A stretch of 64,000 nucleotides of DNA, from the NCBI RefSeq assembly GCF_000374545.1, contig NZ_KB894593.1, positions 1 to 64,000 on the forward strand, in the 5' to 3' direction. Numbering within the stretch: position 1 is the first letter of the stretch; every line of letters begins with the position of its first letter. The notes under the pieces were generated by a model that ran no database searches, was not told the origin of the DNA, and worked only from the letters and a program-made list of their open reading frames with translations. Shown one piece after another: positions 25,599 to 33,684 of the stretch. The stretch comes from Anaeromusa acidaminophila DSM 3853. Lineage in GTDB: Bacteria > Bacillota > Negativicutes > Anaeromusales > Anaeromusaceae. The position numbers and the translations under genes are program-made.

Positions 25599-27323
25599 AT
25601 GGATACGGTGCGTATTACCGTGGATGGCCAGACTGTTGAAGCGCCTAAAACGGCCACTGTGTGGGAAGCGGCGCGCTTGGCCGGTGTAAATATTCCAAAT
25701 CTTTGTCATCATCCGGAATTGCGTCCGGAAGGGAATTGCCGTGTTTGTCTGGTGCAAATTGAGGGAGCGCGTTCGTTAGCCGCTTCTTGCGTACATCCTG
25801 TGGCGGAAGGGATGGTAGTGCATACTCATACGCCGGCGGTACGAGATGCGCGCAAGATGGTTGTGGAATTGCTCTTGGCCAATCATCCGGCGGATTGTTT
25901 GGCGTGTGAACGTAATGGAGACTGCGAGCTGCAGCAAATGGCGGCGGAGCTGGGGTTGCGGCAAGTTCGCTTTGAAGGCGAACGCCGGCGAGGTGAAAAA
26001 GACGCAGCCAATCCTTCCCTTGTGCGCGATCCGGAAAAATGCATTTTGTGCGGCCGCTGTATCCGGGCTTGCAGTGATGTACAGGGGGTACATGTGTACA
26101 GCTTTGCCAAGCGCGGTTTTTATGCGGAAGTGACGCCTGCCTTTGGTGCAGGGTTGGATGCGGCTGCCTGTACGTATTGTGGTCGCTGTGCTGCAGTTTG
26201 CCCGACGGCGGCTATTACCATCAAAAATGATACGGCGCCGGTTTGGGAAGCATTGGCGGATGCGGGCAAGCATGTGGTGGTTCAGACTGCGCCGGCAGTA
26301 CGGGTCGCTTTGGGAGAAGCGCTCGGATTGCCTGCCGCCAGCATTGTAACCGGGAAAATGGTGGCGGCTTTGCGTCGACTTGGTTTTGACAAGGTGTTTG
26401 ATACTGACTTCGCAGCTGATGTCACGATTATGGAAGAAGGTAATGAGTTACTGCAGCGCATTAAAGAAGGCGGCGTATTGCCGATGATTACTTCGTGCAG
26501 TCCTGGATGGATTAATTTTGCTGAGCTTTTTTATCCAGAGCTGCTGCCGCATTTGTCGACGGCGAAGTCGCCGCAACAGATTTTTGGCGCTTTGGTGAAA
26601 ACGTACTATGCAGAAAAAAGCGGGATCAAGGCGGAGGATATAGTTTCTGTTTCGGTCATGCCCTGTACGGCCAAAAAAGCGGAAGCGGCGCGCCCGGAAA
26701 TGTGCGACAGCGGTTTTCGGGATGTAGATTATGTGCTGACAACGCAGGAATTAGCGGCAATGATTCAGGAAGCAGGTTTGAATTTTGAAGCGTTGCCAGA
26801 AGAAGAGTTTGACGCTCCTATGGGGATGTCTACTGGCGCTGGCGTTATTTTTGGAAGCACTGGCGGTGTTATGGAGGCCGCCTTGCGGACGGTTTACGAG
26901 ACCGTAACCGGCTGCGCCTTAGAGCAAGTGGAACTGCGCGAAGTACGCGGCCTGGAAGGAATTCGGGAAGCGGAAATTGACCTGCAGGGCACCGTTGTCC
27001 GTGTAGCTGTTGCGCATTCACTGCGTCATGCGCGAACCTTGCTGGAAAAAGTAAGAGCTGGTGAGGTCAATTACCATTTTATTGAGATTATGGCTTGTCC
27101 TGGCGGGTGCTTGGGCGGCGGAGGCCAGCCTCGTAGCAAACTGGCTGACTTTCGGCAGCGTCGTATGGCAGCTTTGTACGAGTGCGACGAACGAAGCGGC
27201 CTGCGTAAATCCCATGAAAATCCGGCGGTACAGGAGTTGTATGCTTCTTGGCTGCAGGCTCCGTTGAGTGAAAAGTCGCATCATTTACTCCATACGCATT
27301 ACAAGCCGCAAAAACGAGTCTAA
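25599..27323 (+). CDS. hydA: [FeFe] hydrogenase catalytic subunit HydA
   Basis: A 574-residue catalytic subunit. In order: an N-terminal [2Fe-2S] domain (Cys in NLCHHPELRPEGNCRVC), a His-Cys cluster motif HPADCLACERNGDC, two [4Fe-4S] motifs (CILCGRCIRAC; CTYCGRCAAVCP), and the H-cluster domain with ITSCSPGW near residue 305, VMPCTAKKAEA near residue 355 and IMACPGGCLGGGG near residue 500. The small SSU-like segment follows. It makes or oxidises H2. L1 reads T-S-C-S-P, unlike S-S-A-C-P in the sensory-type homologue of the same operon. ATG 25599 follows AAAGGAG at nine bases. Maturation genes hydEFG are not in the window. Confidence 0.95.
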   Translation: MDTVRITVDGQTVEAPKTATVWEAARLAGVNIPNLCHHPELRPEGNCRVCLVQIEGARSLAASCVHPVAEGMVVHTHTPAVRDARKMVVELLLANHPADCLACERNGDCELQQMAAELGLRQVRFEGERRRGEKDAANPSLVRDPEKCILCGRCIRACSDVQGVHVYSFAKRGFYAEVTPAFGAGLDAAACTYCGRCAAVCPTAAITIKNDTAPVWEALADAGKHVVVQTAPAVRVALGEALGLPAASIVTGKMVAALRRLGFDKVFDTDFAADVTIMEEGNELLQRIKEGGVLPMITSCSPGWINFAELFYPELLPHLSTAKSPQQIFGALVKTYYAEKSGIKAEDIVSVSVMPCTAKKAEAARPEMCDSGFRDVDYVLTTQELAAMIQEAGLNFEALPEEEFDAPMGMSTGAGVIFGSTGGVMEAALRTVYETVTGCALEQVELREVRGLEGIREAEIDLQGTVVRVAVAHSLRHARTLLEKVRAGEVNYHFIEIMACPGGCLGGGGQPRSKLADFRQRRMAALYECDERSGLRKSHENPAVQELYASWLQAPLSEKSHHLLHTHYKPQKRV

Positions 27324-27383
27324 GTCATTTTTAACACGTTTTTTTAAGGAGAGGCTAGTAAACAGCTTTATATATAGAAATAG

Positions 27384-27432
27384 AAGGAAAGGCGAATTTA
27401 CAGAATATAACAACTTTCGCCTTTCCTTTTGT
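27384..27432 (+). terminator. Terminator of the hydrogenase operon
   Basis: AAGGAAAGGCGAA (27384-27396) pairs with TTCGCCTTTCCTT (27416-27428), 13 perfect base pairs, followed by TTG. The T-run is short, but the stem is stable and lies between hydA and rex. Confidence 0.8.
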
Positions 27433-27471
27433 AATGCGATTTTTTATATTCTATAGAGGAGGATTTTGTCA

Positions 27472-27489
27472 TTGTAGTGCGAATAACAA
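27472..27489. promoter_or_regulatory. Candidate Rex operator upstream of rex
   Basis: TTGTAGTGCGAATAACAA has the TTGT-N10-ACAA frame of Rex sites. The right half TAACAA fits the clostridial form (TTGTTAA/TTAACAA); the left half matches four of six. It lies about 110 bases before rex and could mediate self-repression. Spacing and position are right, but the match is partial. Confidence 0.4.
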
Positions 27490-27581
27490 AATAAAGATAA
27501 GTAAAGTTAAAGAAAAATTAAAGAGAAAATAATGATTTAAAAGAACAAAATGAAATCCCAGTGGAGTAGGGGGATTGTTTG

Positions 27582-28214
27582 TTGAAAGAGCATATCATGA
27601 TTTCGAAGGCGACCATTGATCGTCTGCCGCTGTACTTTCGTACGTTGAAGCTGAGCCAAGAAGAGGGAATTGAAATTATTTCTTCTGAAGAATTGGGAAA
27701 TCGCTTAGGGGTGACTCCAGAGCAGATTCGCAAGGATTTGGCTTCTTTTGGACAATTTGGGAAAAAAGGCGTCGGTTATTACGTGAGGGAACTTTTGCGC
27801 AATATCGGCGAAATTCTTGGATTGCACAACAAGTGGAATATTGCGGTTGTGGGGATGGGACATTTAGGTTGGGCTTTGGCGCATTATAAAAACTTTTCTT
27901 CTTTAGGTTTTAATATGGCGGCGCTTTTGGACGTAGCGCCGGAGCGTATTGGCATGGTTGTAAATGGCGTGACCATTGAACATGCGGACCAACTGGAAGA
28001 AATCGTCCGGCAACGGCAGATACAGATTGCTATTATTGCGGTGCCGGCGGAACATGCGCAATTGATGGTAGATCGTTTGGTGGCGGCCGGAGTCAAAGGG
28101 ATTTGGAATTTTGCACCCCGCAAGATTGAAGTGCCGCGCCAAGTATCTTTGATTAATGAAGATTTGTCGGTAGGCTTGAGCAGTCTTTCTTATTATTTGA
28201 CGCGTCAAGACTAA
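27582..28214 (+). CDS. rex: Redox-sensing transcriptional repressor Rex
   Basis: A 210-residue Rex protein. The N-terminal winged helix holds ISKATIDRLPLYFRTL and SSEELGNRLGVTPEQIRKDL, followed by the family mark FGQFGKKGVGYYV. The Rossmann part has VGMGHLGWAL near residue 89. Rex leaves its operators when NADH is high and in clostridia controls hydrogenase, alcohol and lactate genes. Next to the hydrogenase operon it is the natural regulator of it. Start choice is uncertain: TTG 27582 (AGGGGG about eight bases upstream) or ATG 27597, which is five residues shorter. Confidence 0.94.
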   Translation: MKEHIMISKATIDRLPLYFRTLKLSQEEGIEIISSEELGNRLGVTPEQIRKDLASFGQFGKKGVGYYVRELLRNIGEILGLHNKWNIAVVGMGHLGWALAHYKNFSSLGFNMAALLDVAPERIGMVVNGVTIEHADQLEEIVRQRQIQIAIIAVPAEHAQLMVDRLVAAGVKGIWNFAPRKIEVPRQVSLINEDLSVGLSSLSYYLTRQD

Positions 28215-28270
28215 ATGGAGTATTATAAATAAAAAAACTACAGTGAATACGTGTATACATTCACAATCGA

Positions 28271-28302
28271 GCAGGAATTTTATAACTAAATATAGTAATA
28301 TA
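28271..28302 (+). repeat. Copy B of a GCAGGAA...AATATAG intergenic motif
   Basis: GCAGGAATTTTATAACTAAA is followed directly by TATAGTAATATA, resembling copies at 19347 and 51364. It lies just after rex, before a terminator. Confidence 0.35.
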
Positions 28303-28353
28303 TCTTGTATGAGTTTTTGTTTTATCGGTTCGTTTTGAAGCTGCATGGGTGTG

Positions 28354-28398
28354 AAAATGCCGTCAGTTGCCGCGAAACCGTCAATTGACGGCATTTTT
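28354..28398 (+). terminator. Terminator between rex and the propionate operon
   Basis: AAAATGCCGTCA (28354-28365) pairs with TGACGGCATTTTT (28386-28398). An inner GTCAATTGAC palindrome overlaps the right arm. The T-run ends the hairpin. Confidence 0.82.
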
Positions 28399-28414
28399 GC
28401 GACCCTTTCCTTTT

Positions 28415-28444
28415 TTGCAGTGATTATCCTAGCTAGTTCATAAT
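28415..28444 (+). promoter_or_regulatory. Probable promoter of the propionate operon
   Basis: TTGCAG (28415-28420), an 18-bp spacer and CATAAT (28439-28444). Transcription from about 28451 would give a leader of roughly 135 bases before the CoA-transferase gene. Confidence 0.5.
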
Positions 28445-28450
28445 CTGAAC

Positions 28451-28580
28451 GCAAGGGTGTCGGCCCTGAAAGCAAGGATTCTTACGTAACAGCATCAGTG
28501 CTGGAGGTGAGGTAGTAGGGAGATTACGTGGAAGGAATTTCCGGTAAAAATGCTTCTGTTGCCAGAACTAAGGAGGAGAG
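28451..28580 (+). promoter_or_regulatory. Long, possibly structured leader of the propionate operon
   Basis: The leader has several short self-complementary parts: AGCATCAGTGCT (hairpin), TTACGTAA paired with TTACGTGG across about 30 bases, and GGAATTTCC. No known riboswitch consensus was recognised; in particular the cobalamin riboswitch B12 box is absent although the operon encodes a B12-dependent mutase. It ends in a strong AGGAGGAGAG site. Confidence 0.35.
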
Positions 28581-28586
28581 TTGTTA

Positions 28587-30095
28587 ATGATTGACATTCG
28601 GGATCGCGTGCGCAATAAAGAACTGCATGCAAAGATTGTCAGCGCCGAAGAAGCTGCAGCCTTTATTAAACCCGGGATGAACATTGGCGCCAGCGGTTTC
28701 ACTCCTGCCGGCTATCCGAAGGCTGTGCCTTTGGCGTTGGCGGAGCGAATGAAAAAAGAACCTTTCCAGATTAACCTTTGGACAGGCGCTTCCGTAGGTA
28801 AGGAATTGGATGGTGCGCTGATGGAGGTTGGCGGTATTGCCCGTCGTATGCCTTATCAGACCAACAATGATTTGCGTAAAGCATTAAATGCGGGTAAATT
28901 GGAATACTTTGACTTGCATTTGAGCCATTCCGCCCAAATGGTGCGTTATGGTTTTCTTGGCGGCAAGGTAGATGTGGCTATCGTAGAAGCCTGTGCAATT
29001 ACGGAAGAAGGCCATATTATTCCTACGACCTCAATGGGGAACACCGCATCTTTTGTACAGGAAGCCGATGTAGTTATCGTAGAAGTGAATACCAGCCAGC
29101 CCTTGGCGTTGGAAGGTATGCATGATGTTTATACGCCGGAAGATCCGCCGCACCGCAAAGCCATTCCCTTGTGCAAGGTTGACGAACGGATTGGAACTCC
29201 CTATATTCCCTGCGGTCCGGATAAAATCAAGTATATTGTCGCTTGCGACATCAAAGACGATGTGCGCGGTTTTGCGCCTATCGATGATGATTCCAAAAAA
29301 ATGTCGGAACTGGCTATTGAATTTTTCCATCAGGAAATCAAAGCGGGTCGTTTGCCGAAAAACTTACTGCCTTTGCAGTCTGGAGTAGGCTCCGTAGCCA
29401 ATGCTGTTGTCAGCGGTTTTGTGAATTCCGACTTTGAAAACCTTGAAGTTTTCACCGAAGTTATCCAAGACGGCATGCTGGACTTGGCTGACGCTGGGAA
29501 ACTTCGCTTTGCGTCCGGTACTTCCTTCTCGCCGTCTCCGGAGGGCTTGGAGCGTTTGTATAGCAATATTGACGAATATCGTAAATTGATGGTTCTGCGG
29601 CCGCAGGAAATTTCCAACAGCCCGGAACTGGCCCGTCGTTTGGGTATTATCGCCATGAATACGGCGATTGAATTTGACATTTATGGTAATGTCAATTCGA
29701 CCCATATTATGGGCAGCAAAATGATGAATGGTATTGGCGGTTCCGGCGATTTCGCCCGTAACGGCTATTTGACCATGTTCTTCTCCACTTCAACGGCGAA
29801 GGACGGTGCTATTTCTTCGATCGTGCCTTTTGTGTCCCATGCGGATCACAGCGAACACGACATAGATGTCTTTGTTACAGAGCAAGGTTTGGCCGATGTA
29901 CGCGGCCTCAGCCCGCGTGAACGGGCTAAGGTTATCATTGAAAAATGCGCTCATCCCGACTACAAGCCCATGTTGCTGGACTACTATGAACGTGCTTGCA
30001 AAGCGACAAAAAATGCGCATACCCCGCACATTTTGTCCGAGGCCCTTTCGTGGCATGTCCGTTTCCAAGAAACGGGCACAATGAAATTGAAATAA
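28587..30095 (+). CDS. Succinate/propionyl-CoA CoA-transferase (acetyl-CoA hydrolase/transferase family)
   Basis: A 502-residue family member of typical length. The N-terminal mark GMNIGASGFTPAGYPKAVP is near residue 33; the stretch NVNSTHIMGSKMMNGIGGSG near residue 370 and FVTEQGLADVRGLSPRERA near residue 429 are also conserved. In propionate producers this enzyme moves CoA from propionyl-CoA to succinate, so no ATP is spent in starting the succinate arm. The next genes are the mutase and decarboxylase, which supports that role; acetate could also be an acceptor. AGGAGG precedes ATG 28587. Confidence 0.9.
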   Translation: MIDIRDRVRNKELHAKIVSAEEAAAFIKPGMNIGASGFTPAGYPKAVPLALAERMKKEPFQINLWTGASVGKELDGALMEVGGIARRMPYQTNNDLRKALNAGKLEYFDLHLSHSAQMVRYGFLGGKVDVAIVEACAITEEGHIIPTTSMGNTASFVQEADVVIVEVNTSQPLALEGMHDVYTPEDPPHRKAIPLCKVDERIGTPYIPCGPDKIKYIVACDIKDDVRGFAPIDDDSKKMSELAIEFFHQEIKAGRLPKNLLPLQSGVGSVANAVVSGFVNSDFENLEVFTEVIQDGMLDLADAGKLRFASGTSFSPSPEGLERLYSNIDEYRKLMVLRPQEISNSPELARRLGIIAMNTAIEFDIYGNVNSTHIMGSKMMNGIGGSGDFARNGYLTMFFSTSTAKDGAISSIVPFVSHADHSEHDIDVFVTEQGLADVRGLSPRERAKVIIEKCAHPDYKPMLLDYYERACKATKNAHTPHILSEALSWHVRFQETGTMKLK

Positions 30096-30122
30096 AGAAA
30101 GAGTAAAGGAGGCCCTTTGTTA

Positions 30123-31766
30123 ATGAGCAATGAAGTTTTGAAAGAAAAATTGGCAGCCTATGCAGCCAAAGTGGAAAAGGCTATTGCGAAAAATCCTGAG
30201 CGCGGTAACCTGGCCCACAATCGTCTCTACACTCCGTTGGATATCGAAGGAACCGACTATGTCAACGATATCGGATTCCCGGGATCCTACCCCTTCACCC
30301 GTGGCGTACAGCCTACCATGTACCGTGGCCGTTTCTGGACCATGCGTATGTATGCCGGCTTCTCTACGGCGGAAGAATCCAATAAACGTTACCGTTACCT
30401 GCTTGAATCAGGCAGCACCGGCCTGTCTTGCGCATTTGACCTTCCGACTCAGATCGGTTACGACTCTGATGACGATATGGCTGAAGGCGAAGTAGGCAAG
30501 GTGGGCGTGGCTATCGACTCGTTGGCTGACATGGAAATCCTCTTTGATCAGATTGATCTGAGCAAAGTATCCACTTCCATGACCATCAATGCGCCGGCTT
30601 CGGTACTGTTGGCCATGTACATCGCTGTTGGCGAAAAACAAGGCGTTAGCGCTGATAAACTGCGCGGCACCATTCAGAATGACATCCTGAAAGAGTATGC
30701 GGCTCGCGGCACTTACATTTTCCCGCCTAAGCCGTCCATGCGTCTGATTACCAATATTTTCGAGTATTGCTCGAAAAACGTTCCCCAGTGGAACACCATC
30801 TCCATTTCCGGCTATCACATTCGTGAAGCTGGTTCGACTGCTTCCCAAGAAATCGCTTTCACCATCGCCAACGGCATTGCCTATGTCGATGCGGCTATTA
30901 AAGCCGGCCTGAATGTTGACGATTTCGCCGGACGTCTGTCCTTCTTCTGGAACGCTCATAACAACGTGTTGGAAGAAGTTGCGAAATTCCGCGCTTCCCG
31001 CCGCGTTTGGGCTAAAGTCATGAAAGAGCGCTTTGGCGCCACAAATCCTCGTTCCTGGATGCTGCGCGTGCATACCCAGACTGCTGGTTCCATGCTGACG
31101 GCGCAACAACCGGACAACAACATTGTCCGCGTGGCTTTGCAGACAGCAGCTGCCGTTCTCGGCGGTACGCAGTCCCTGCACACCAACTCCAAGGACGAAG
31201 CGTTGGCTCTGCCTACGGAAGATTCCGTACGCGTTGCTTTGCGCACCCAGCAGATCGTTGCTTATGAAAGCGGTCTGGCTGATGTTGTCGATCCGTTGGG
31301 CGGCTCCTACTATGTAGAAGCTCTGACTAACCAGATCGAAAGCGAAGCTCTCGACTACATCAAGAAAATTGATGATCTGGGCGGCGCTGTTGTTGCTATT
31401 GAAAAAGCCTATATCCAAAAAGAAATTCAGGATAGCGCTTATAAATGGCAGATGGAAGTGGAACGCAACGAGCGCGTTATTGTTGGCGTTAACAAGTTCC
31501 AAATCGAAGAAAAGCCTGTTGAAGGTCTGCTGAAAATCGATGAGTCCGTCGGTAAATTGCAGAAGGATAAATTGGCAAAACTGCGCGCTAGTCGCGACAA
31601 TGCGGCTGTTGACGCTGCACTGGCTGCTTTGGAAGCGGCTTGCAAAGGCGAAGATAACCTCATGCCCTTCATCCTGGCGGCTGTTAAAACATATGCCACT
31701 TTGGGCGAAGTTTGCGGCGTAATGCGCAAAGTGTTCGGCGAGTATCAACCGGGAAGTACCCTGTAA
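30123..31766 (+). CDS. mcmA1: Methylmalonyl-CoA mutase, catalytic (large) subunit
   Basis: A 547-residue TIM-barrel part of the mutase, without the cobalamin-binding domain. Visible are [20 protein letters not shown] near residue 58, the substrate-site stretch [16 protein letters not shown] near residue 103 and [17 protein letters not shown] near residue 336. It isomerises succinyl-CoA and methylmalonyl-CoA with adenosylcobalamin supplied by the next gene product. The split arrangement, large part plus separate B12-binding subunit, is known in several anaerobes and archaea. ATG 30123 follows GGAGG at ten bases. Confidence 0.95.
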   Translation: MSNEVLKEKLAAYAAKVEKAIAKNPERGNLAHNRLYTPLDIEGTDYVNDIGFPGSYPFTRGVQPTMYRGRFWTMRMYAGFSTAEESNKRYRYLLESGSTGLSCAFDLPTQIGYDSDDDMAEGEVGKVGVAIDSLADMEILFDQIDLSKVSTSMTINAPASVLLAMYIAVGEKQGVSADKLRGTIQNDILKEYAARGTYIFPPKPSMRLITNIFEYCSKNVPQWNTISISGYHIREAGSTASQEIAFTIANGIAYVDAAIKAGLNVDDFAGRLSFFWNAHNNVLEEVAKFRASRRVWAKVMKERFGATNPRSWMLRVHTQTAGSMLTAQQPDNNIVRVALQTAAAVLGGTQSLHTNSKDEALALPTEDSVRVALRTQQIVAYESGLADVVDPLGGSYYVEALTNQIESEALDYIKKIDDLGGAVVAIEKAYIQKEIQDSAYKWQMEVERNERVIVGVNKFQIEEKPVEGLLKIDESVGKLQKDKLAKLRASRDNAAVDAALAALEAACKGEDNLMPFILAAVKTYATLGEVCGVMRKVFGEYQPGSTL

Positions 31767-31794
31767 GCGATAGAGTTAGGAGGCACAGCGAACG

Positions 31795-32187
31795 ATGGAG
31801 AAAAAGATTCGTATTTTAGTAGCTAAACCGGGCCTGGATGGCCATGACCGCGGCGCAAAAGTCGTGGCTCGCGCTCTGCGTGATGCAGGTTTTGAGGTTA
31901 TTTATACCGGCCTGCGCCAAACTGTGGAACAAATTGTAGAGACAGCTCTGCAAGAGGACGTAAATGTAGTGGCTCTGAGCCTGCTGTCCGGCGCTCATAA
32001 CACCCTTTTCCCGAAAGTCATTGCCGGTCTGAAAGAAAAAGACATGGCAGACGTTTTGGTTGTTGGCGGCGGCGTTATTCCCGACAGCGACATTCCTTTC
32101 CTGAAAGAAGCCGGCGTAGCCGCTGTCTTTACTCCAGGAACTTCCACCGCTGACATCGTAGCTTTTATCAACGAAAACGTAAAATAA
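31795..32187 (+). CDS. mcmA2: Methylmalonyl-CoA mutase, cobalamin-binding subunit
   Basis: A 130-residue B12-binding domain with the diagnostic [14 protein letters not shown] near residue 15, whose His replaces the dimethylbenzimidazole ligand of cobalt, followed by LSLLSGAH and [11 protein letters not shown]. It completes the mutase with the preceding large subunit. AGGAGG lies shortly before ATG 31795. The spacing of 28 bases to the large subunit fits co-expression. Confidence 0.95.
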   Translation: MEKKIRILVAKPGLDGHDRGAKVVARALRDAGFEVIYTGLRQTVEQIVETALQEDVNVVALSLLSGAHNTLFPKVIAGLKEKDMADVLVVGGGVIPDSDIPFLKEAGVAAVFTPGTSTADIVAFINENVK

Positions 32188-32225
32188 GCGTTTTAGCCTG
32201 TTCACAGGTTATGTTAGGAATGTGT

Positions 32226-32252
32226 GGCCGTCCGCCTTTAGGCGGGCGGCCA
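32226..32252 (+). repeat. Hairpin between mcmA2 and meaB
   Basis: GGCCGTCCGCC and GGCGGGCGGCC form an 11-bp stem with one T-G pair around a TTTA loop. No T-run follows, so it is more likely an mRNA-stability or ribosome-spacing hairpin than a terminator. Confidence 0.6.
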
Positions 32253-32271
32253 TAAGGTGGTGCATTTGCCA

Positions 32272-33210
32272 ATGAATATTGCAGAACAAGTGCTGGCAGG
32301 ATCCCGGAGAGCGCTCTCTAAGGCGATCACCGCGGTAGAGAATGAGTACGATACGGCGGTAGACATTATGAAAGCCCTGTATCCTCATACTGGCCGGGCT
32401 CATGTTATCGGTATCACCGGTGCGCCGGGAGCCGGTAAAAGCACATTGACCGACAAACTTGCCAAAGCTTATCGCCGCCAAGGCAAGAAAGTAGGCATTA
32501 TTGCCATTGACCCTACAAGTCCTTTTTCGGGCGGCGCTATTTTGGGCGACCGCATCCGGATGGTGGATCTCACCATGGACGAGGGCGTATTTATCCGGAG
32601 TATGGGCACCAGAGGCTCTCTGGGAGGCTTGTCGCGCAAAACGGCGGAAGCTGTGAAAATCCTTGACGCGTTCGGTATGGATGTAGTATTTGTTGAAACC
32701 GTCGGCGTTGGTCAGTCAGAAGTCGACATCGTAAAGGCTGCGGACACTACGATCGTAGTAATGGTTCCCGGCCTGGGAGACGACATTCAAGCGATCAAAG
32801 CCGGCATTTTGGAAATTGGCGATGTCTTTGCTATCAACAAAGCGGACAGGGAAGGAGTCGACAAGCTCCATGTCGAATTAGACATGATGCTCGACTTAAA
32901 TCAGGAGCATACTGACTGGAGACCGCCTGTAAAGCGGACGGTAGCCAGCCGGGATGAAGGCGTAACTGAGCTGGTAGAGACCATTGGCGAACATTTTGAG
33001 TATCTGCAAACAAGCGGCGCCCTGACGGTGCGTCGGCGTGAGCGGACGAAAAATGAACTCTTGGATTTACTGGACGAGGAAATTGGCAGAAAAGTTATGC
33101 GCCATCTGCAGGAATCCGGAAACTTTGATCACTTGGTTATCCAAGTAGAGCAAAGAGAGAAAGATCCCTATTCGGTGGTGCGTGAAATTTTACACCAAGT
33201 GTTGCGCTGA
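32272..33210 (+). CDS. meaB: Methylmalonyl-CoA mutase-associated GTPase MeaB
   Basis: About 312 residues of the MeaB/ArgK family G3E GTPases. The Walker A motif GITGAPGAGKSTLTDKLA is near residue 48, DPTSPFSGGAILGDRIRM near residue 85, and VETVGVGQSEVDIV near residue 147. It gates delivery of adenosylcobalamin to the mutase and protects it from inactivation. The start is uncertain: AAGGTGG (32254-32260) is 11 bases before ATG 32272 but five bases before TTG 32266. It lies between the mutase and epimerase genes. Confidence 0.93.
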   Translation: MNIAEQVLAGSRRALSKAITAVENEYDTAVDIMKALYPHTGRAHVIGITGAPGAGKSTLTDKLAKAYRRQGKKVGIIAIDPTSPFSGGAILGDRIRMVDLTMDEGVFIRSMGTRGSLGGLSRKTAEAVKILDAFGMDVVFVETVGVGQSEVDIVKAADTTIVVMVPGLGDDIQAIKAGILEIGDVFAINKADREGVDKLHVELDMMLDLNQEHTDWRPPVKRTVASRDEGVTELVETIGEHFEYLQTSGALTVRRRERTKNELLDLLDEEIGRKVMRHLQESGNFDHLVIQVEQREKDPYSVVREILHQVLR

Positions 33211-33246
33211 GAACCTAGAGCAAGCTTAGAAAGAGGAGGTAGAACT

Positions 33247-33654
33247 GTGTTTAAAGCTTTGAAAGTAGACCATATCGGGATTGCAGTAAAAGATCTCGAC
33301 CAGGCTAAAAAATTCTATACAGAAGTTTTAGGCCTGCAAGCCATGGGTGAAGAAGTGGTAGAAGAACAAAAAGTTCGCGTCTGCTTCATTCCTTGCGGCG
33401 ACAGCGAAGTAGAGCTGTTGGAGTCCACCAGCCCGGATGGCCCGATTGCCAAGTTCATTGAGAAAAAAGGCGAAGGCATTCAGCATGTGGCGTTCCGCGT
33501 GGACAACTTGGAAGCTGCGCTTGCTTCCTTAAAAGAGCAGGGCGTTCGTATGATTGACGAAAAACCCCGCTATGGTGCCGGTGGAGCCAGCATCGCCTTC
33601 GTGCATCCGAAAGCGACCGGCAGTGTGCTGGTGGAGCTGTCCGAGCGCAAATAG
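33247..33654 (+). CDS. mce: Methylmalonyl-CoA epimerase
   Basis: A 135-residue glyoxalase-fold protein with VDHIGIAVKDLDQAKKFY at the N-terminus, a second half with QHVAFRVDNLEAAL, and metal ligands His9, Glu and His in those repeats. It converts (R)- and (S)-methylmalonyl-CoA, linking the mutase to the decarboxylase. The GTG start at 33247 has AGGAGGT six bases upstream. Confidence 0.95.
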   Translation: MFKALKVDHIGIAVKDLDQAKKFYTEVLGLQAMGEEVVEEQKVRVCFIPCGDSEVELLESTSPDGPIAKFIEKKGEGIQHVAFRVDNLEAALASLKEQGVRMIDEKPRYGAGGASIAFVHPKATGSVLVELSERK

Positions 33655-33684
33655 ATTATTGCGAGAATCTACAGGAGGTGTACG

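Noticed and set aside
24879..25757. 292-codon minus-strand frame over hydB and hydA
   Set aside because: Antisense to conserved Fe-S domains; no independent evidence.
28400..28586. Cobalamin riboswitch before the B12-dependent propionate operon
   Set aside because: I looked for the B12 box and the surrounding conserved core and did not find them.
30408..31748. 446-codon open frame on the minus strand
   Set aside because: It lies fully inside mcmA1 in antisense, has no ribosome binding site, and the plus-strand gene is unmistakable. It is a by-product of the coding bias of the real gene.
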